Assembly: GCA_963841205.1 (NCBI GenBank)
Contig: CAWJCH010000007.1
Coordinates: forward strand, 1-64,000
Direction of reading: 5' to 3'
Source of the DNA: CAWAWP01 sp963841205
GTDB taxonomy: Bacteria > Chloroflexota > Ktedonobacteria > Ktedonobacterales > JADMIN01
DNA: 64,000 nucleotides
Shown: positions 8,458 to 18,132 of the stretch, piece after piece
Position numbering within the stretch: the first letter of the stretch is position 1
Layout of the letters: every line of letters begins with the position of its first letter
Translations under genes and position numbers: made by a program
Notes under the pieces: model-generated
What the model saw: the letters and a program-made list of their open reading frames with translations, nothing else
Databases searched by the model: none
Told to the model about the DNA's origin: nothing

Positions 8458-8988
8458 TCTGTTCGCAGCTGGAGGTGCAATCTTCCTGGGTGACCATGAT
8501 GCCACCTCGGGCAGCCACGCTTTCGGCCAGAATGGCACCCCGCCTTCGCCTTCGGCACGTCCCATCGAGTGGTGCGCGAACATCGTTGCCTGAAAGCGCA
8601 TGTTTGATCGTACGACGTGGCGGCGAATCGAGGGTTTCACACCGTAGCGGGCGGTGAGAGGCAATAGAGTGCGCGGCAGGTGGCATCCGCCGCACGCGTC
8701 GTACCTAGCTGGCGCCTGTAAGCATTCCGTAAGGCGAATCAATACTCTCGTCACCCGCTACGGTTACGCTATCCCCAACATCGGGCCACGGGCGCGATGA
8801 AACGCGGGGCATCGCCTCAGGTCGCTGCCGCGTCCAGTTCGAAGGAGCGGTTGCCTAGGGGGCGGAGGAGAAATTGCGTCGCGGTGCCTGTGGAGAACGC
8901 TCGTGCGGTGACAGGCGGTGAAAGGAGGGAGGCGCAGCCTGTGCCACACCTGGCGCGATTCGCAGCCAATTAAGTCAGGAGGAACGAT
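8458..8988. other. Gap without a supported gene
   Basis: About 530 bases in which I see no gene or repeat. The 3' end provides the aggagg (8978-8983) for the next gene. Confidence 0.6.
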
Positions 8989-9579
8989 GTGGAGACAGTC
9001 GTCGGCGCACTGAGTCGCAACTGGTGGCTATACCTAATGGAAGGAGTAGTGGCCATAGTACTCGGCATTCTGGCGCTGGTGTGGCCGGGGCATGCGCTCT
9101 CGGTGATGATCCTCTTCTTCGGCCTGTTCGTGTTGCTCATCGGGGTCATCCGCATCTTCGCCGCCATCGGTGCGGTGGGATACCAGCAGTCTTGGGGGTG
9201 GGCACTGGCCGAGGGCATCCTCGGCGTCATCGCTGGTTTGGCCATCCTCAAGTGGCCTGGCGTCACCGCGCTTACCGTCCTTTACCTGGTCGCCTTCTTT
9301 GCGATGACGACGGGGATCATCGAGCTCGTGACCTCGCTCGCCCAGCATCAGGCCATTCCGCACGCCTGGCTGCTTGCGTTATCGGGCGCTGTCTCGATAC
9401 TCTTCGGGGTGGCGATGTTCGCATGGCCCTATGCGGGCATCCTCACGCTCGTCTTTTTGGTCGGCATCTACGCGATCGTTTTCGGTATTTTCGCCTGCGC
9501 GTTCGCGTTCCGCCTGCGTACCGCTTCCGCGCAAGTCGGAAGTGTCGGGGCGCCGCGAGGAGCGATCCCCTCGGCGTAG
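8989..9579 (+). CDS. HdeD family membrane protein (DUF308)
   Basis: A 196-residue protein with six hydrophobic segments in three pairs, each carrying the DUF308/HdeD repeat: 'NWWLYLMEGVVAIVLGILALVWPG', then 'SWGWALAEGILGVIAGLAILKWPG', then 'HAWLLALSGAVSILFGVAMFAWP'. HdeD of E. coli is an inner-membrane protein linked to acid resistance; the role of most homologues is unknown. GTG 8989 is preceded by aggagg at ideal spacing; the overlapping ATG at 8987 is out of frame. The gene appears monocistronic. Confidence 0.88.
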   Translation: METVVGALSRNWWLYLMEGVVAIVLGILALVWPGHALSVMILFFGLFVLLIGVIRIFAAIGAVGYQQSWGWALAEGILGVIAGLAILKWPGVTALTVLYLVAFFAMTTGIIELVTSLAQHQAIPHAWLLALSGAVSILFGVAMFAWPYAGILTLVFLVGIYAIVFGIFACAFAFRLRTASAQVGSVGAPRGAIPSA

Positions 9580-9837
9580 CCGCGGACATGTAGGCCCATC
9601 TGTAGAGGGCCGGTGGCTCCCGAGCCGCCGGCAGCTCTGCGCTCCCACAATCACGACAAACCAGACCGGGTCACCGGGCCGCATCAATCTTTGGCGATTT
9701 CGTGGCACGCTCGCCATACCTGGCGATCACGCTTCGCGCTTACTGCGCGCATCGGTTGGCTTCGACCCCGAGACAGGTGGCGACTCCACAAGGACAATGG
9801 CGAGGTTTCTATCGGCTCGCGAAAGGCAGGTGCCGTG

Positions 9838-10257
9838 ATGCACGAGACAACGCCACGTGTGCTGGTGGTCGATGACGACAAGGACGTGCGCCGGATGATG
9901 GTCATGGCGCTGGAAGATGACGAACGCGAGGTTGTGGAAACGAGCGACGCCGCTATGGCGCTCGCCTTGTTGCGGTCGAGTCCCGTCCGATGGCTGGTGC
10001 TACTTGATTGGAAGATGCCTGGGATGTCAGGAGAGGACCTGCTCGAAATCGTCCATGCCGAGCGTCGCCTCGCGACAAGGCATGCCTATGTCCTCGTGAC
10101 CGCGAACGCCGCCGCGCTTACTCCGCAATTCTCGGCGCTGCTGTCTGACCTCTCGATCCCTATTCTGCCAAAGCCCTTCAACATTGCAACGCTTTTGGCG
10201 ACGGTGGATGCACACGTGTCTCGTCTTGACCGCGAGCCCGCCGAAGAGACCGCTTAG
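9838..10257 (+). CDS. Standalone response-regulator receiver protein
   Basis: A 139-residue CheY-like domain with no output domain. Motifs: acidic pocket LVVDDDKDVRRMM, phosphoacceptor Asp in WLVLLDWKMPGMSG, switch Thr in VLVTANA, and Lys in ILPKPFNIATLL. It is close in type to the receivers at 21866-22318 and 22355-22774 (all share a 'W.V/LLD...PxMxG' core and 'KPF.IATL'-like end). This indicates local expansion of one family. ATG 9838 is chosen; GTG 9835 directly before is possible. No kinase is adjacent, so it presumably takes phosphate from one of the orphan kinases nearby. Confidence 0.85.
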   Translation: MHETTPRVLVVDDDKDVRRMMVMALEDDEREVVETSDAAMALALLRSSPVRWLVLLDWKMPGMSGEDLLEIVHAERRLATRHAYVLVTANAAALTPQFSALLSDLSIPILPKPFNIATLLATVDAHVSRLDREPAEETA

Positions 10258-10440
10258 TATTCCGAGCTCATCATACTGACATGCTGGGAAGGAACCCCGG
10301 AGGTGGGAAGGAACCCAAGGGGCGGGGGGAACCCTGGCGGTCGATGAAGCGGCACGCTTCTACGCTCGCTCGTGCGCCGCCTGGGATTGGGCTTGCGGAC
10401 AGATACGTTGAGCGGCCAAGTGGTAAGGAGCACCAGTTCT

Positions 10441-11379
10441 ATGGCCGAGCAGCCACCTGGAGCGACGTTTCTCTCGAAGTTGCGGGTGCGCTTGCCTCCG
10501 GCGTGGCAGACACCGCGCCGCTGGATCCTGGTCGGCGTCGTGGCGGTCGGCCTACTCGTACTGTTCCTGTTGTTTGGACCAAAGCCCTCACCATCGCCGA
10601 GGCAGGTCGCGCCGGGAACGATGGTATTCTCCGTCAACGGGCGTCCGACGTTGACGTTCCTTCATACCATCGGGAGCGTGCATGTCGTGCCGGGTGGGGA
10701 CGGCCAAGTCCGCATTCAGGAGGTCCGCAATGGCATCACGGACGCAATCGTTACCCGATACACGCAGCATGGAAATGACATCACTACCACTGCGGACGTT
10801 CAAACCGGCCTCTATCTGGACACGTGGGTGGATTTCAACGTGGAGGTACCCCAGCAATCCGGCGTGCAGGTGTCTGTCTCAACCGGCACCCTGACGGTGG
10901 AAGGGCTGAAGGGAATCACCACTTTGAGCGATACCGATGGGTCCATCTGGGTGAGCGGACTCAGCGGGAGCACCTCGCTACAGACTCGTAGTGGCTCAAT
11001 CAACGCGGACCAGGTGAACGGCCAACTCGTGGCTTCAACCAGCAATGGGACGATCACCGCCACGAGGGCCAGACTGAGTGGAGCGTGTACGATTCAGGCA
11101 CAGAGCGGAACGATTAGCTTCAATGGTACACTCGATCACCGAGGTCACTTCGTCTTCAGAAACAATAACGGCGCCATTGGCGTGACGCTTGCGCCCCATA
11201 CAAACTTCCAACTTCGCGCTCACACTACAGGCGGGTCCATTAATGTCGGCGATTCCTCTGTGCGGACTACCCAGAGGGGATCTGGCTTTGAAGCGAATGG
11301 CGAAATCGGTGCGGCGCCTCGGCCACTTTTGATGATCGAGAACGGTAGTGGGTCTATTGATCTCAATGTCGGCACGTGA
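10441..11379 (+). CDS. Membrane-anchored DUF4097-type beta-repeat protein
   Basis: A 312-residue protein. An N-terminal cytoplasmic stretch is followed by one membrane segment (ILVGVVAVGLLVLFLLFG, about residues 30-47). An outside region follows with repeated 'G.I...G.SG' turns: SDTDGSIWVSGLSGS, TRSGSINADQVNG, TSNGTITATRARL, AQSGTISFNG, and GSGSIDLNVG at the end. These are the stacked short strands of the DUF4097 / putative-adhesin fold, a right-handed beta solenoid. The function is not established. ATG 10441 is preceded by aaggag. A longer in-frame start at 10372 would add residues that look non-coding. Confidence 0.8.
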   Translation: MAEQPPGATFLSKLRVRLPPAWQTPRRWILVGVVAVGLLVLFLLFGPKPSPSPRQVAPGTMVFSVNGRPTLTFLHTIGSVHVVPGGDGQVRIQEVRNGITDAIVTRYTQHGNDITTTADVQTGLYLDTWVDFNVEVPQQSGVQVSVSTGTLTVEGLKGITTLSDTDGSIWVSGLSGSTSLQTRSGSINADQVNGQLVASTSNGTITATRARLSGACTIQAQSGTISFNGTLDHRGHFVFRNNNGAIGVTLAPHTNFQLRAHTTGGSINVGDSSVRTTQRGSGFEANGEIGAAPRPLLMIENGSGSIDLNVGT

Positions 11380-11831
11380 TGCGGAGGAGACCAGCGCGCC
11401 ATGTGCATGGGAGGGCGTGACTCGCCAGCACCTTGGTAGGTGGTGTCAGCAATCCGGAGACTTTACCACGTCGATTCGGTCGCCGGAACCGTCACATTTC
11501 CACCGGAGCCATCCGAGCAGCAGTAGTAGTTGTTGTGCGGCCAATCTACGCTCTTGGTCGCGCTCGCCGATCTGTCACTCGTTTCCAGCGGGGGTATACT
11601 ACGGCTCCCGGCGCCTCCGGCCCGTTTGGAGTCTGAATTCGGCGAGCATTGCGCCCTTTGGTCAAGCCTATGCCGCTCGCCACAATCGCGAATCTCCCGG
11701 TGCCAAGATCGAGCATGAAGGCGCGCCGCGAAATCTGCTGCGATGGCCCGTCGTTATCTTTCATCCTCGCGTGCCATCTCGCCGTGCAGGGACCGAATAC
11801 GCACGCACTGCGGTTGGAAGTGATTGCGCAA
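11380..11831. other. Gap without a supported gene
   Basis: About 450 bases between the beta-repeat protein and the convergent membrane protein. Overlapping frames look random, and I see no clear terminator hairpin. Confidence 0.6.
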
Positions 11832-12215
11832 CTACTCCAGTGTGATCTCGACGCCACCCACCGCGCCAGCAATCCAGTTATAGATGAGCGCGGCGACCGC
11901 CCAGGAGATGGCGCCGATAGCTGCTGCCAGCAACGCGATGATGAGCAGGCCAACCAGGCCGCGGCCGGCATAGAGGGCGCCATTGGCCCACGTATCGAGG
12001 AACCCGGCGCGCCGTATCATGGCGCCGTACATAATTAGCGCGATGGCTCCGCTGATGAAGGCGACCAAGCCACTGAGGAGCGCGCCGAACCCGGCTGCGG
12101 AGGCGACTCCGATCGAGCGGAGTGTGCGCACGTTCGCTCCGGTTGGCGCAGTGACTTTAGATGTCTCAAGTTGCTCTTCGCGCCTGAATTCGCCTGGACT
12201 CCCTGCAGCGGCCAT
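11832..12215 (-). CDS. DUF3566-like membrane protein
   Basis: A 127-residue protein. It has a soluble N-terminus of about 30 residues, then two long hydrophobic segments (FGALLSGLVAFISGAIALIMYGAMI, about 43-67, and GLVGLLIIALLAAAIGAISWAVAALIYNWI, about 86-115). It ends 'YNWIAGAVGGVEITLE'. This ending is very close to the C-terminus of DUF3566 proteins ('YN...GG.EVTL'), which in actinobacteria sit beside gyrase genes. The spacing of the two segments also fits. The role is unknown. ATG 12215 has a weak aaggta upstream. Confidence 0.7.
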   Translation of the reverse strand: MAAAGSPGEFRREEQLETSKVTAPTGANVRTLRSIGVASAAGFGALLSGLVAFISGAIALIMYGAMIRRAGFLDTWANGALYAGRGLVGLLIIALLAAAIGAISWAVAALIYNWIAGAVGGVEITLE

Positions 12216-12242
12216 GATGTTTACCTTTTATAGCGGCAGAAG

Positions 12243-12534
12243 GCCCCCCGTTCAGGGCCGGGGATGCATGCCGCATCGCCCGCAGGCAAGCGGTTGCTGT
12301 GTTATAGTGTTCGGCAGCACCTTGCCAATTGAATGATGTTCGCGGGTTCCAAGCTAAATCGCTCGCTTGGGTAAAAGCATCAACGTGCCTTGGACGTGGT
12401 GCTCGTTCGCGAAGCCGGAGCAGCGCAATCCACCTCTCTGGTGTTGAACGAAACCAACCTAATGGCTGTGGGGCAACACCGCATCGGTGCAAGACCGTAG
12501 AAGCCCCTTCCCTTTTAGGGATGGGGAGTTGTCA
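12243..12534 (+). mobile_element. TnpB-less IS605-like element D
   Basis: The left end carries an imperfect hairpin (gccccccgttcagggccgggg, from 12243). The right end carries gccccttcccttttagggatgggg followed by agttgtcac (12503-12535). The region before the right hairpin (12460-12500, with cgcatcggtgcaagaccgt) resembles the structured 3' scaffold of omega RNA from TnpB elements. No transposase or tnpB frame fits in 290 bases, so this is a non-autonomous derivative. Confidence 0.6.
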
Positions 12535-13030
12535 CCGAGTCCTATTCCAGTCCTGCAACTTGGTCGGCACCGTGGCCCCTGATAGCAGCTCCTCCAGGCT
12601 GGCTTGGGATGCTGCCAGACACGAAACCGCACGCATCGTCCCAGTCATTCTAGTGGGTCATCGGCTGGATCGATTGTGGTGCGTGCGCATTGCTGCGCCG
12701 TCATGCAATGTCACAGGATGGTGACGGCTCGATTGGCCGCCATGAACCAGGGACGCGCGAACTCCGGAGGGAGTACGTGGCGGACTGCACGACAACGCAT
12801 GCGACTCAGATCACTTGCCTGGTGAATGGTCCGCTTCGTGCGGCGGACGAAGCCGGGCATGTTGGGCGCGGCCAAACTACATCTCCTACACGTCGATGGA
12901 CGTCATCGAGTAGCTGCAGCCGTCTCGGTCCGCCGGTAGCGCCTGATCGGCCGGATGATGCCTCTCGCGATGTGGCGCTGGCTCAAGCAGCTTTCCCCAC
13001 CCTGCGACGCGAATGGCAAACGGAGGTATC
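12535..13030. other. Gap before the GH5 gene
   Basis: About 500 bases in which no gene is supported. The last bases hold the cggagg that sets the GTG start at 13031. Confidence 0.55.
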
Positions 13031-14269
13031 GTGACGCACACCCTGCGACGCATATGGGTATCTGCAGAGAGCCTCATACGCCGGTTTGACCTAGCAGCGC
13101 GACTCGCAAACCCCGCAGGCAAACGCATATTGGCGAAGAGCCCGGTCCTGGTTACGATGCTTCTGGCCTCTCTCGTGGCGAACAGCCTTGTGGGGTTGAT
13201 CTTGCCGTGGATCGCCGACACCGGGCAAGCGGGCTGGCACGGCCCGCTGTATACGCAGGGCGGGAACTTGGTGGACCTAACTGGGCGGGAGGTGCACCTG
13301 TCGGGGGTGAACTGGTTCGGGTTCGAGACGCAGTCGTTCGCGCCGCACGGGCTGGACGTGCGCAGCTACGGCAGCATGCTGGACCAGATGGCGGCGCTGG
13401 GCTTCAACACGATCCGGCTGCCGTACAGCAACCAGCTCTTCGACGCGGGCAGCGCGCCGACGGGGATCAACTACGCGCTGAACCCGGACCTGAAGGGGCT
13501 GCGCGGGCTGGCGCTGCTGGACAAGATCGTGGCGGGGGCGGGGCAGCGCGGGCTGAAGGTGATCCTGGACCAGCACCGGCCGGACGCCTACGCGCAGTCG
13601 GACCTGTGGTACACCGCCGCGGTGCCGGAGTCGCGCTGGATCGGCGACTGGGCCATGCTGGCGTCGCACTACCGCGGCGACGCGACGGTGATCGGGGCGG
13701 ACCTGCACAACGAGCCGCACGGGGCGGCGACGTGGGGCGACGGCAACCCGAAGACGGACTGGCGGCTGGCGGCGGAGCGGGCGGGCGACGCGGTGCTGGC
13801 GGTCAACCCGGACTGGCTGATCATCGTGGAGGGCATCGAGCAGTACCACGGCGACTGGTCCTGGTGGGGGGGCAACCTGGAGGGGGCGAAGGCCTACCCG
13901 GTGCAGCTCTCGCGACCGGACAAGCTGGTCTACTCGGCCCACGACTACGGCCCCGAGATCTACATGCAGTCCTGGTTCCGAGGCGCCCACCTGACCCACA
14001 ACCTCGATGAGACGTGGCAGCGGCATTGGGCCTACCTGCAACGCGAGGGCATCGCGCCGGTGCTACTGGGCGAGTTCGGCGGACGCTCGATGGGCAGCGA
14101 CCTGGCGGGCAGGTGGCAGCGCACATTGGTGTCTTTCGTCAAACAGAACGATGTCAACTACACCTACTGGTCATGGACCCCCGATTCGGGGGACACCGGG
14201 GGCATCCTGGAGGGTGATTGGAAGACCATATCACCAAGTAAGCGCTCGATTCTGCCGAAAGCGCCGTGA
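13031..14269 (+). CDS. GH5 endoglucanase-like glycoside hydrolase, membrane-anchored or secreted
   Basis: A 412-residue protein. A signal anchor (VLVTMLLASLVANSLVGLILPW, about residues 39-60) is followed by a single GH5 catalytic domain. 'LSGVNWFGFET' and 'MLDQMAALGFNTIRLPYS' are very close to the Acidothermus E1 type (subfamily GH5_1). The catalytic acid/base Glu is in DLHNEPHG, the nucleophile Glu in LLGEFGG, and an active-site region is LDQHRPD. It should cleave beta-1,4-glucan outside the cell. GTG 13031 is preferred because cggagg lies 5 bases upstream; an ATG at 13013 is in frame. The body (about 13250-14000) is far richer in G/C-ending codons than its first 200 bases, suggesting acquisition or fusion to a local signal region. 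Confidence 0.88.
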   Translation: MTHTLRRIWVSAESLIRRFDLAARLANPAGKRILAKSPVLVTMLLASLVANSLVGLILPWIADTGQAGWHGPLYTQGGNLVDLTGREVHLSGVNWFGFETQSFAPHGLDVRSYGSMLDQMAALGFNTIRLPYSNQLFDAGSAPTGINYALNPDLKGLRGLALLDKIVAGAGQRGLKVILDQHRPDAYAQSDLWYTAAVPESRWIGDWAMLASHYRGDATVIGADLHNEPHGAATWGDGNPKTDWRLAAERAGDAVLAVNPDWLIIVEGIEQYHGDWSWWGGNLEGAKAYPVQLSRPDKLVYSAHDYGPEIYMQSWFRGAHLTHNLDETWQRHWAYLQREGIAPVLLGEFGGRSMGSDLAGRWQRTLVSFVKQNDVNYTYWSWTPDSGDTGGILEGDWKTISPSKRSILPKAP

Positions 14270-14319
14270 TGTGCAGTAGGACACGCCGCCGGTCACGCCG
14301 ATATGCTCGTACTGTCCAT

Positions 14320-14577
14320 TCAGCGTGCGGCGCGATTCCCTACCTCATCATGCGTACGAAGGTGTGCGCAGGCCACCGCCGCCAGGGACCAAAGTGCAGT
14401 GAGAGCCAGGATCACGTTCGCGAGATGGTGCAAAGGCGTGTCCGAGGATTGCAGGAGGCCGATCATCGCCACCACGACGCCCACGGGCCGGGCCGCCAAG
14501 ATGCCGCCAACTACACTGGCATCCAGAGCGACTTGGCCAGCTCGATGCAGGCGTTGCGTGTTCCGTTCACGCGACAT
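14320..14577 (-). CDS. Possible small two-helix membrane protein
   Basis: From the ATG at 14577 the frame gives 85 residues. These are a basic N-terminus (MSRERNTQRLHRAGQVALDA), a hydrophobic segment (GILAARPVGVVVAMIGLL), a short loop, a second segment (LANVILALTALWSLAAVACA), and a charged tail. A ggag lies about 10 bases upstream. The layout is plausible for a small membrane protein, but I know no family match. It is convergent with the GH5 gene. Confidence 0.4.
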   Translation of the reverse strand: MSRERNTQRLHRAGQVALDASVVGGILAARPVGVVVAMIGLLQSSDTPLHHLANVILALTALWSLAAVACAHLRTHDEVGNRAAR

Positions 14578-15428
14578 TTTCGTTTGCTCCGTTCGGCTTT
14601 CGCGCCGACAGCGGACGCGCGGCCAACGCGCCCTACGGCGTGGGTATGGGGCTGGGGGACATAATCGTGCTTGTGCGAAGCGCCAACAGGGGTCGCCCTG
14701 AGCCCATAGGCGGTGACATGTCCCTGCTCGTCGGGGCAGAACAGTCGTCAATCGACTTCGATCGCACTCTCCCAGTGGATTGGCCCAATACTGCCGCGGC
14801 TCGCCTGTGGCTCCGCCCCGGCCTGGTCGCCCGCGACACTCTTGTGTATGAGGGCCACGAGCCTCCACGCCCGGAACACCAGGTAGGTGAATGCAGAAAC
14901 CTGCACGAGACGCCCGGCGATGTGGGTAGTCATGGCCCGCCACCTGCAACCCGCGGTACGCTCAACAGTAGGGTCGAACAGTTAACTGCCCTCTGGGAGA
15001 GTGCCGCGCTTGATGGCAATCAAGAACTCCCTCGCACCTGTCCCCGGCAAGGGCAACGATCGGCCTCCGCTGCAGCTTCTATACGTGTGACTGCAACCTT
15101 CTGGGAGCCCTGATTGATGCGATGGTCCCCGCGTCGCGACGGGAGGTGCAGCCTGACCATGGTCCCACTCCTCCTTGGAGAATGGCGACCGCTAGCAGGC
15201 CGACCGACCGGCCTCGAGTCTACGGAAATGGACCTGCTCGCGAGTTGAGCATCACTACATCTCGCTCACGGCCTTCCGCACGATTGCGGGGTCGTAGGTA
15301 GAACACAGGGGCGCGATGGCCCCAGCCGCTTGGTGTGAGACCGGATCCACGGCTTCGCCAATATTGCGCTGGAGTGCGAAGAGCACAGCGCTAGCTGGCA
15401 CTGGCCGGGGTATTTGGATCGGCCGATA
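14578..15428. other. Gap without a supported gene
   Basis: About 850 bases between a small membrane ORF and the histidine kinase, both on the minus strand. I see no gene, repeat or RNA. Confidence 0.55.
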
Positions 15429-16769
15429 TCACCGGCCGGACGCTCTAGCTCGTGCCTGGCCAGCGAGGGGAAGCGAGAACCAGAAGGTGCTACCTTTGCC
15501 GACCTCGCTCTCGACCCCAACCTCACCGCCGTGTCCCTCGATGATGGCCTTGCAGATATAGAGCCCAAGGCCCAGGCCTCCGGCCACATCGCCCTGCACA
15601 TCCCTTCCCGACCCCCGATGATAGCGCTCCCACACCAACGTCTGCTCCTCCGGCGAGAGGCCCGGCCCCTGGTCTCGCACGGATACGATCACGCGCCTGC
15701 TTCGCGCCTGCACCTCCACCTCCACGGGCCGATCCTCGGGCGAATACTTGAGAGCGTTGGAGAGGTAGTTGGTGACGACCTCGCGGATGCGAGACGCGTC
15801 AGCGATAACGGGCAAAGGCCGATCGTGCGCAGCGCTAAAGCGGATCGTACGCGTGGGCGACGTCGCATGCGCGTCTTCCACTTGGTCACGGACGAGAGCG
15901 GCCAATTCGCAGGGCTGGGTATCCAACTTGAGCTTCGCGGCTTGCAATTGCTCCATGTCGAAAAGCATTGCGACCATGCGCCCCAGTTGAGACGCCTTTT
16001 TGTCCGCGAGGGCGATTGACTCGCGCACGTGATTCGCGAAGTCAAGCACGCTGCGGCGGGATAGCGCACCGCGCGCTCCTTCGATCGAGGCAACCCAACG
16101 GTCGACACGCGCAAGGACGAGTTGCAGTTTCCCGATGGTGACCGTCAACGGAGCCCGGACGTCGTGACTGGCGACCGCCACGAACTCGTCCATCCGCCGG
16201 TTCACCTCGATCTGTGCCAGCTCGTTTGCGCGAGCCGTCTCCCGTTCGCGTAGCAGGGTCGCACGCTCCAACGCCAGCGCTGCAAATCGCGCTATGGCCT
16301 CGGCCAATGCCAACTCCTCCGCGGTGTACCGATGTTCCCCGACGCCGTAGTCCAGGCGAAGCAAGCCAACGATCTGCCCAGCGAGTCTCAGCGGGGCAAT
16401 CAACCAGGCGCCTTTCGAGTATCTGGCGTGCCCCTCGCGGTCTCCTGGAACCCCATCCGGTAGCACGACAATGCCGCCTTCGCGCAGGCTTGCGAGGACG
16501 GAGGGCGCGAATCGCTTGCTCATGCTCGATACCTTGCGATAGCTGCCGCGCCACCCTTTCTCTACCAGCGCCGAGTCCCCGACAACCGCCAGCGGACGAA
16601 GCGTGTCGCCCCCCGGTTCCAATGCCAGGACGCCGACACGTTGACACCCGAGGACGCCGCGCGTGAGTTCGGCCAGTTGTCGCGCCAAGACGCGCAGTCC
16701 GCGATCCGCATCGTCATCTGCGGCTGTCCAGGGGATCAACGAGCATTTGCGCCATCGCGAGCAGGGCAT
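15429..16769 (-). CDS. GAF-HisKA-HATPase histidine kinase, C-terminal part of a frameshifted kinase
   Basis: About 446 residues. A GAF domain (about 25-180, VLGCQRVGVLALEP to ALALERATLL) is followed by a coiled linker. A dimerisation/phosphoacceptor helix has the catalytic His in VAVASHDVRAPLTVTIG. An ATPase domain has the N box YLSNALKYSP, G1 DQGPGLSPEE, F-like WERYHRG, and G2 GGLGLGLYICKAIIEGHGG. The frame has no credible start: codons before about 16720 are out of frame with the homologous reading. The preceding PAS gene (16714-18132) ends exactly where this one becomes sensible, one base out of register. The two are almost certainly one PAS-PAS-GAF-kinase gene split by a 1-base insertion or by an assembly error. 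Confidence 0.85.
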   Translation of the reverse strand: MPCSRWRKCSLIPWTAADDDADRGLRVLARQLAELTRGVLGCQRVGVLALEPGGDTLRPLAVVGDSALVEKGWRGSYRKVSSMSKRFAPSVLASLREGGIVVLPDGVPGDREGHARYSKGAWLIAPLRLAGQIVGLLRLDYGVGEHRYTAEELALAEAIARFAALALERATLLRERETARANELAQIEVNRRMDEFVAVASHDVRAPLTVTIGKLQLVLARVDRWVASIEGARGALSRRSVLDFANHVRESIALADKKASQLGRMVAMLFDMEQLQAAKLKLDTQPCELAALVRDQVEDAHATSPTRTIRFSAAHDRPLPVIADASRIREVVTNYLSNALKYSPEDRPVEVEVQARSRRVIVSVRDQGPGLSPEEQTLVWERYHRGSGRDVQGDVAGGLGLGLYICKAIIEGHGGEVGVESEVGKGSTFWFSLPLAGQARARASGR

Positions 16770-18132
16770 TTAACGCCTCGTGCGTGCGCCCCTCGAGCAG
16801 CCGCCGCGCCGTGACATCGCGGGTTATCAGCACGACGCCCGCGGTCTCTCCGCCAGGGGTGTACACCGGGGCGCCGGTGATGCTCGCCCACACATCGCGC
16901 CCATCCAGCGTGCGGATGCGCACCTCCATCGCGTCGGCGCCTGCAATGAGCTCGCCTCGAAGCGCCCGCCAGTGGGGCCATTCCCCTGCCGAGATTGGGC
17001 GGCCCTGCTCGTCGAAGAGCTCGAGCCGCAGAGCACGGTCAGAGAGGGGTAAGCTGGCGTACTCGGGGTCGGCGTCCAGCCCCAGCAATTTGCGGCAGGC
17101 GACATTGACGTTCAACATGCGTCCCTGCGCATCGAAGAAGGCAAGGCCATCCGGGGTGGCCTCGAAGATGGCGCTGAGTGTGTCAGCCCTCTCGTGGGTT
17201 AACCGTTCAAGCTCCCGCTGCTGTGTCACCTCCTGGGGCACCGTCATGTCATGATGGGTTGGGCCACTCGCTTTGTAGGCAGCATCGTAGTCGAGGTTGA
17301 TGTGATCGACTGCGTCATCCTGACCTTGGTAGGTCTTGTAGGAGAAAGGCTCATCATTGGCGACCGGGTTATCCTGCAGCAGGTTTCCCTCAGGGCCTTG
17401 CTTGCGCGGCAGAGATATACCCCGCTCGCGGCGGATTGCGCCTGAACTCTCGATCTCAGCTATCAGACCTTCTACGTCGATGTCCTGTTCAGACAAGCCG
17501 CGGTTGGTCGAGAATGTGTGTCGGCTCGGCTCATTCTTCAGCACGTTCCGTTGGTCGAGATCCAAATTGGCCGCACCTTCGGGGAGCGCTTCGAACGCTG
17601 TGGTGAATGATTCCATCCGCGCAGAGTGCCCCTGCTCGAGTCTGTAGCTCTCGCTGACGTCTCGCATGCTGCCGATCAGGGCGGTTTTCCCCTTACCTCG
17701 GTGATGGGCAGGGAGCCGGCTGAGGCGCAAATCGATGACCATGCTGTCGCCGTTTCGGCGCCGCGCTTCCAGGCGCTGGCCAGCGTCCGGCGTCAACATT
17801 AGCGACGAAGCATGGTCGTGTGCCATCGCTCGCGACCATTGCGGCACTAGCCGCTCGACCGGCCGGCCTAGGAGTTCCTCTCGCTTGTACCCGAACAACG
17901 CTTCAGCTTGCCGATTGACGAGTGTGACGCGCCCATCTTCGTCGGTGACTACGACGGCATCGGGAACCATGTCTATCACGGCGCGGTAGCGATGCTCAGT
18001 CTGGCGAAGTTCGAGTTCGATGGGTCGATGCGGATCGCTCAACGTGTTGCCTGACCGTCGCTGGCTCCGTTCGGCGATCGAGGTCGTCTGCCTATCGTCG
18101 GCAAGCTCGGCTGAATCCTTCGCCACTGCCAT
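16714..18132 (-). CDS. PAS-PAS sensor, N-terminal part of the same kinase
   Basis: About 472 residues. The first PAS domain (about 45-165, RYRAVIDMVPDAVVVTDEDG to SMRDVSE) is followed by a poorly conserved linker. A second PAS domain (about 310-455, TLSAIFEATPDGLAFFDAQG to VVLITRDVTARR) follows, with a PAC-like end. No transmembrane segment is seen, so it is a cytoplasmic sensor. It ends in MAQMLVDPLDSRR and a TGA. Reading +1 from about 16722 continues directly into the GAF domain of the downstream kinase. A CCCC run lies at the junction. Start: ATG 18132 sits only one base after aggagg. GTG 18126 has ideal spacing to the same element and may be the real start. Confidence 0.82.
   Translation of the reverse strand: MAVAKDSAELADDRQTTSIAERSQRRSGNTLSDPHRPIELELRQTEHRYRAVIDMVPDAVVVTDEDGRVTLVNRQAEALFGYKREELLGRPVERLVPQWSRAMAHDHASSLMLTPDAGQRLEARRRNGDSMVIDLRLSRLPAHHRGKGKTALIGSMRDVSESYRLEQGHSARMESFTTAFEALPEGAANLDLDQRNVLKNEPSRHTFSTNRGLSEQDIDVEGLIAEIESSGAIRRERGISLPRKQGPEGNLLQDNPVANDEPFSYKTYQGQDDAVDHINLDYDAAYKASGPTHHDMTVPQEVTQQRELERLTHERADTLSAIFEATPDGLAFFDAQGRMLNVNVACRKLLGLDADPEYASLPLSDRALRLELFDEQGRPISAGEWPHWRALRGELIAGADAMEVRIRTLDGRDVWASITGAPVYTPGGETAGVVLITRDVTARRLLEGRTHEALNALLAMAQMLVDPLDSRR

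Noticed and set aside
13277..14041. 254-codon minus-strand frame over the GH5 gene
   Set aside because: Low-complexity Arg/Val/Gln-rich antisense translation. Both GH5 catalytic Glu motifs lie in the plus frame.
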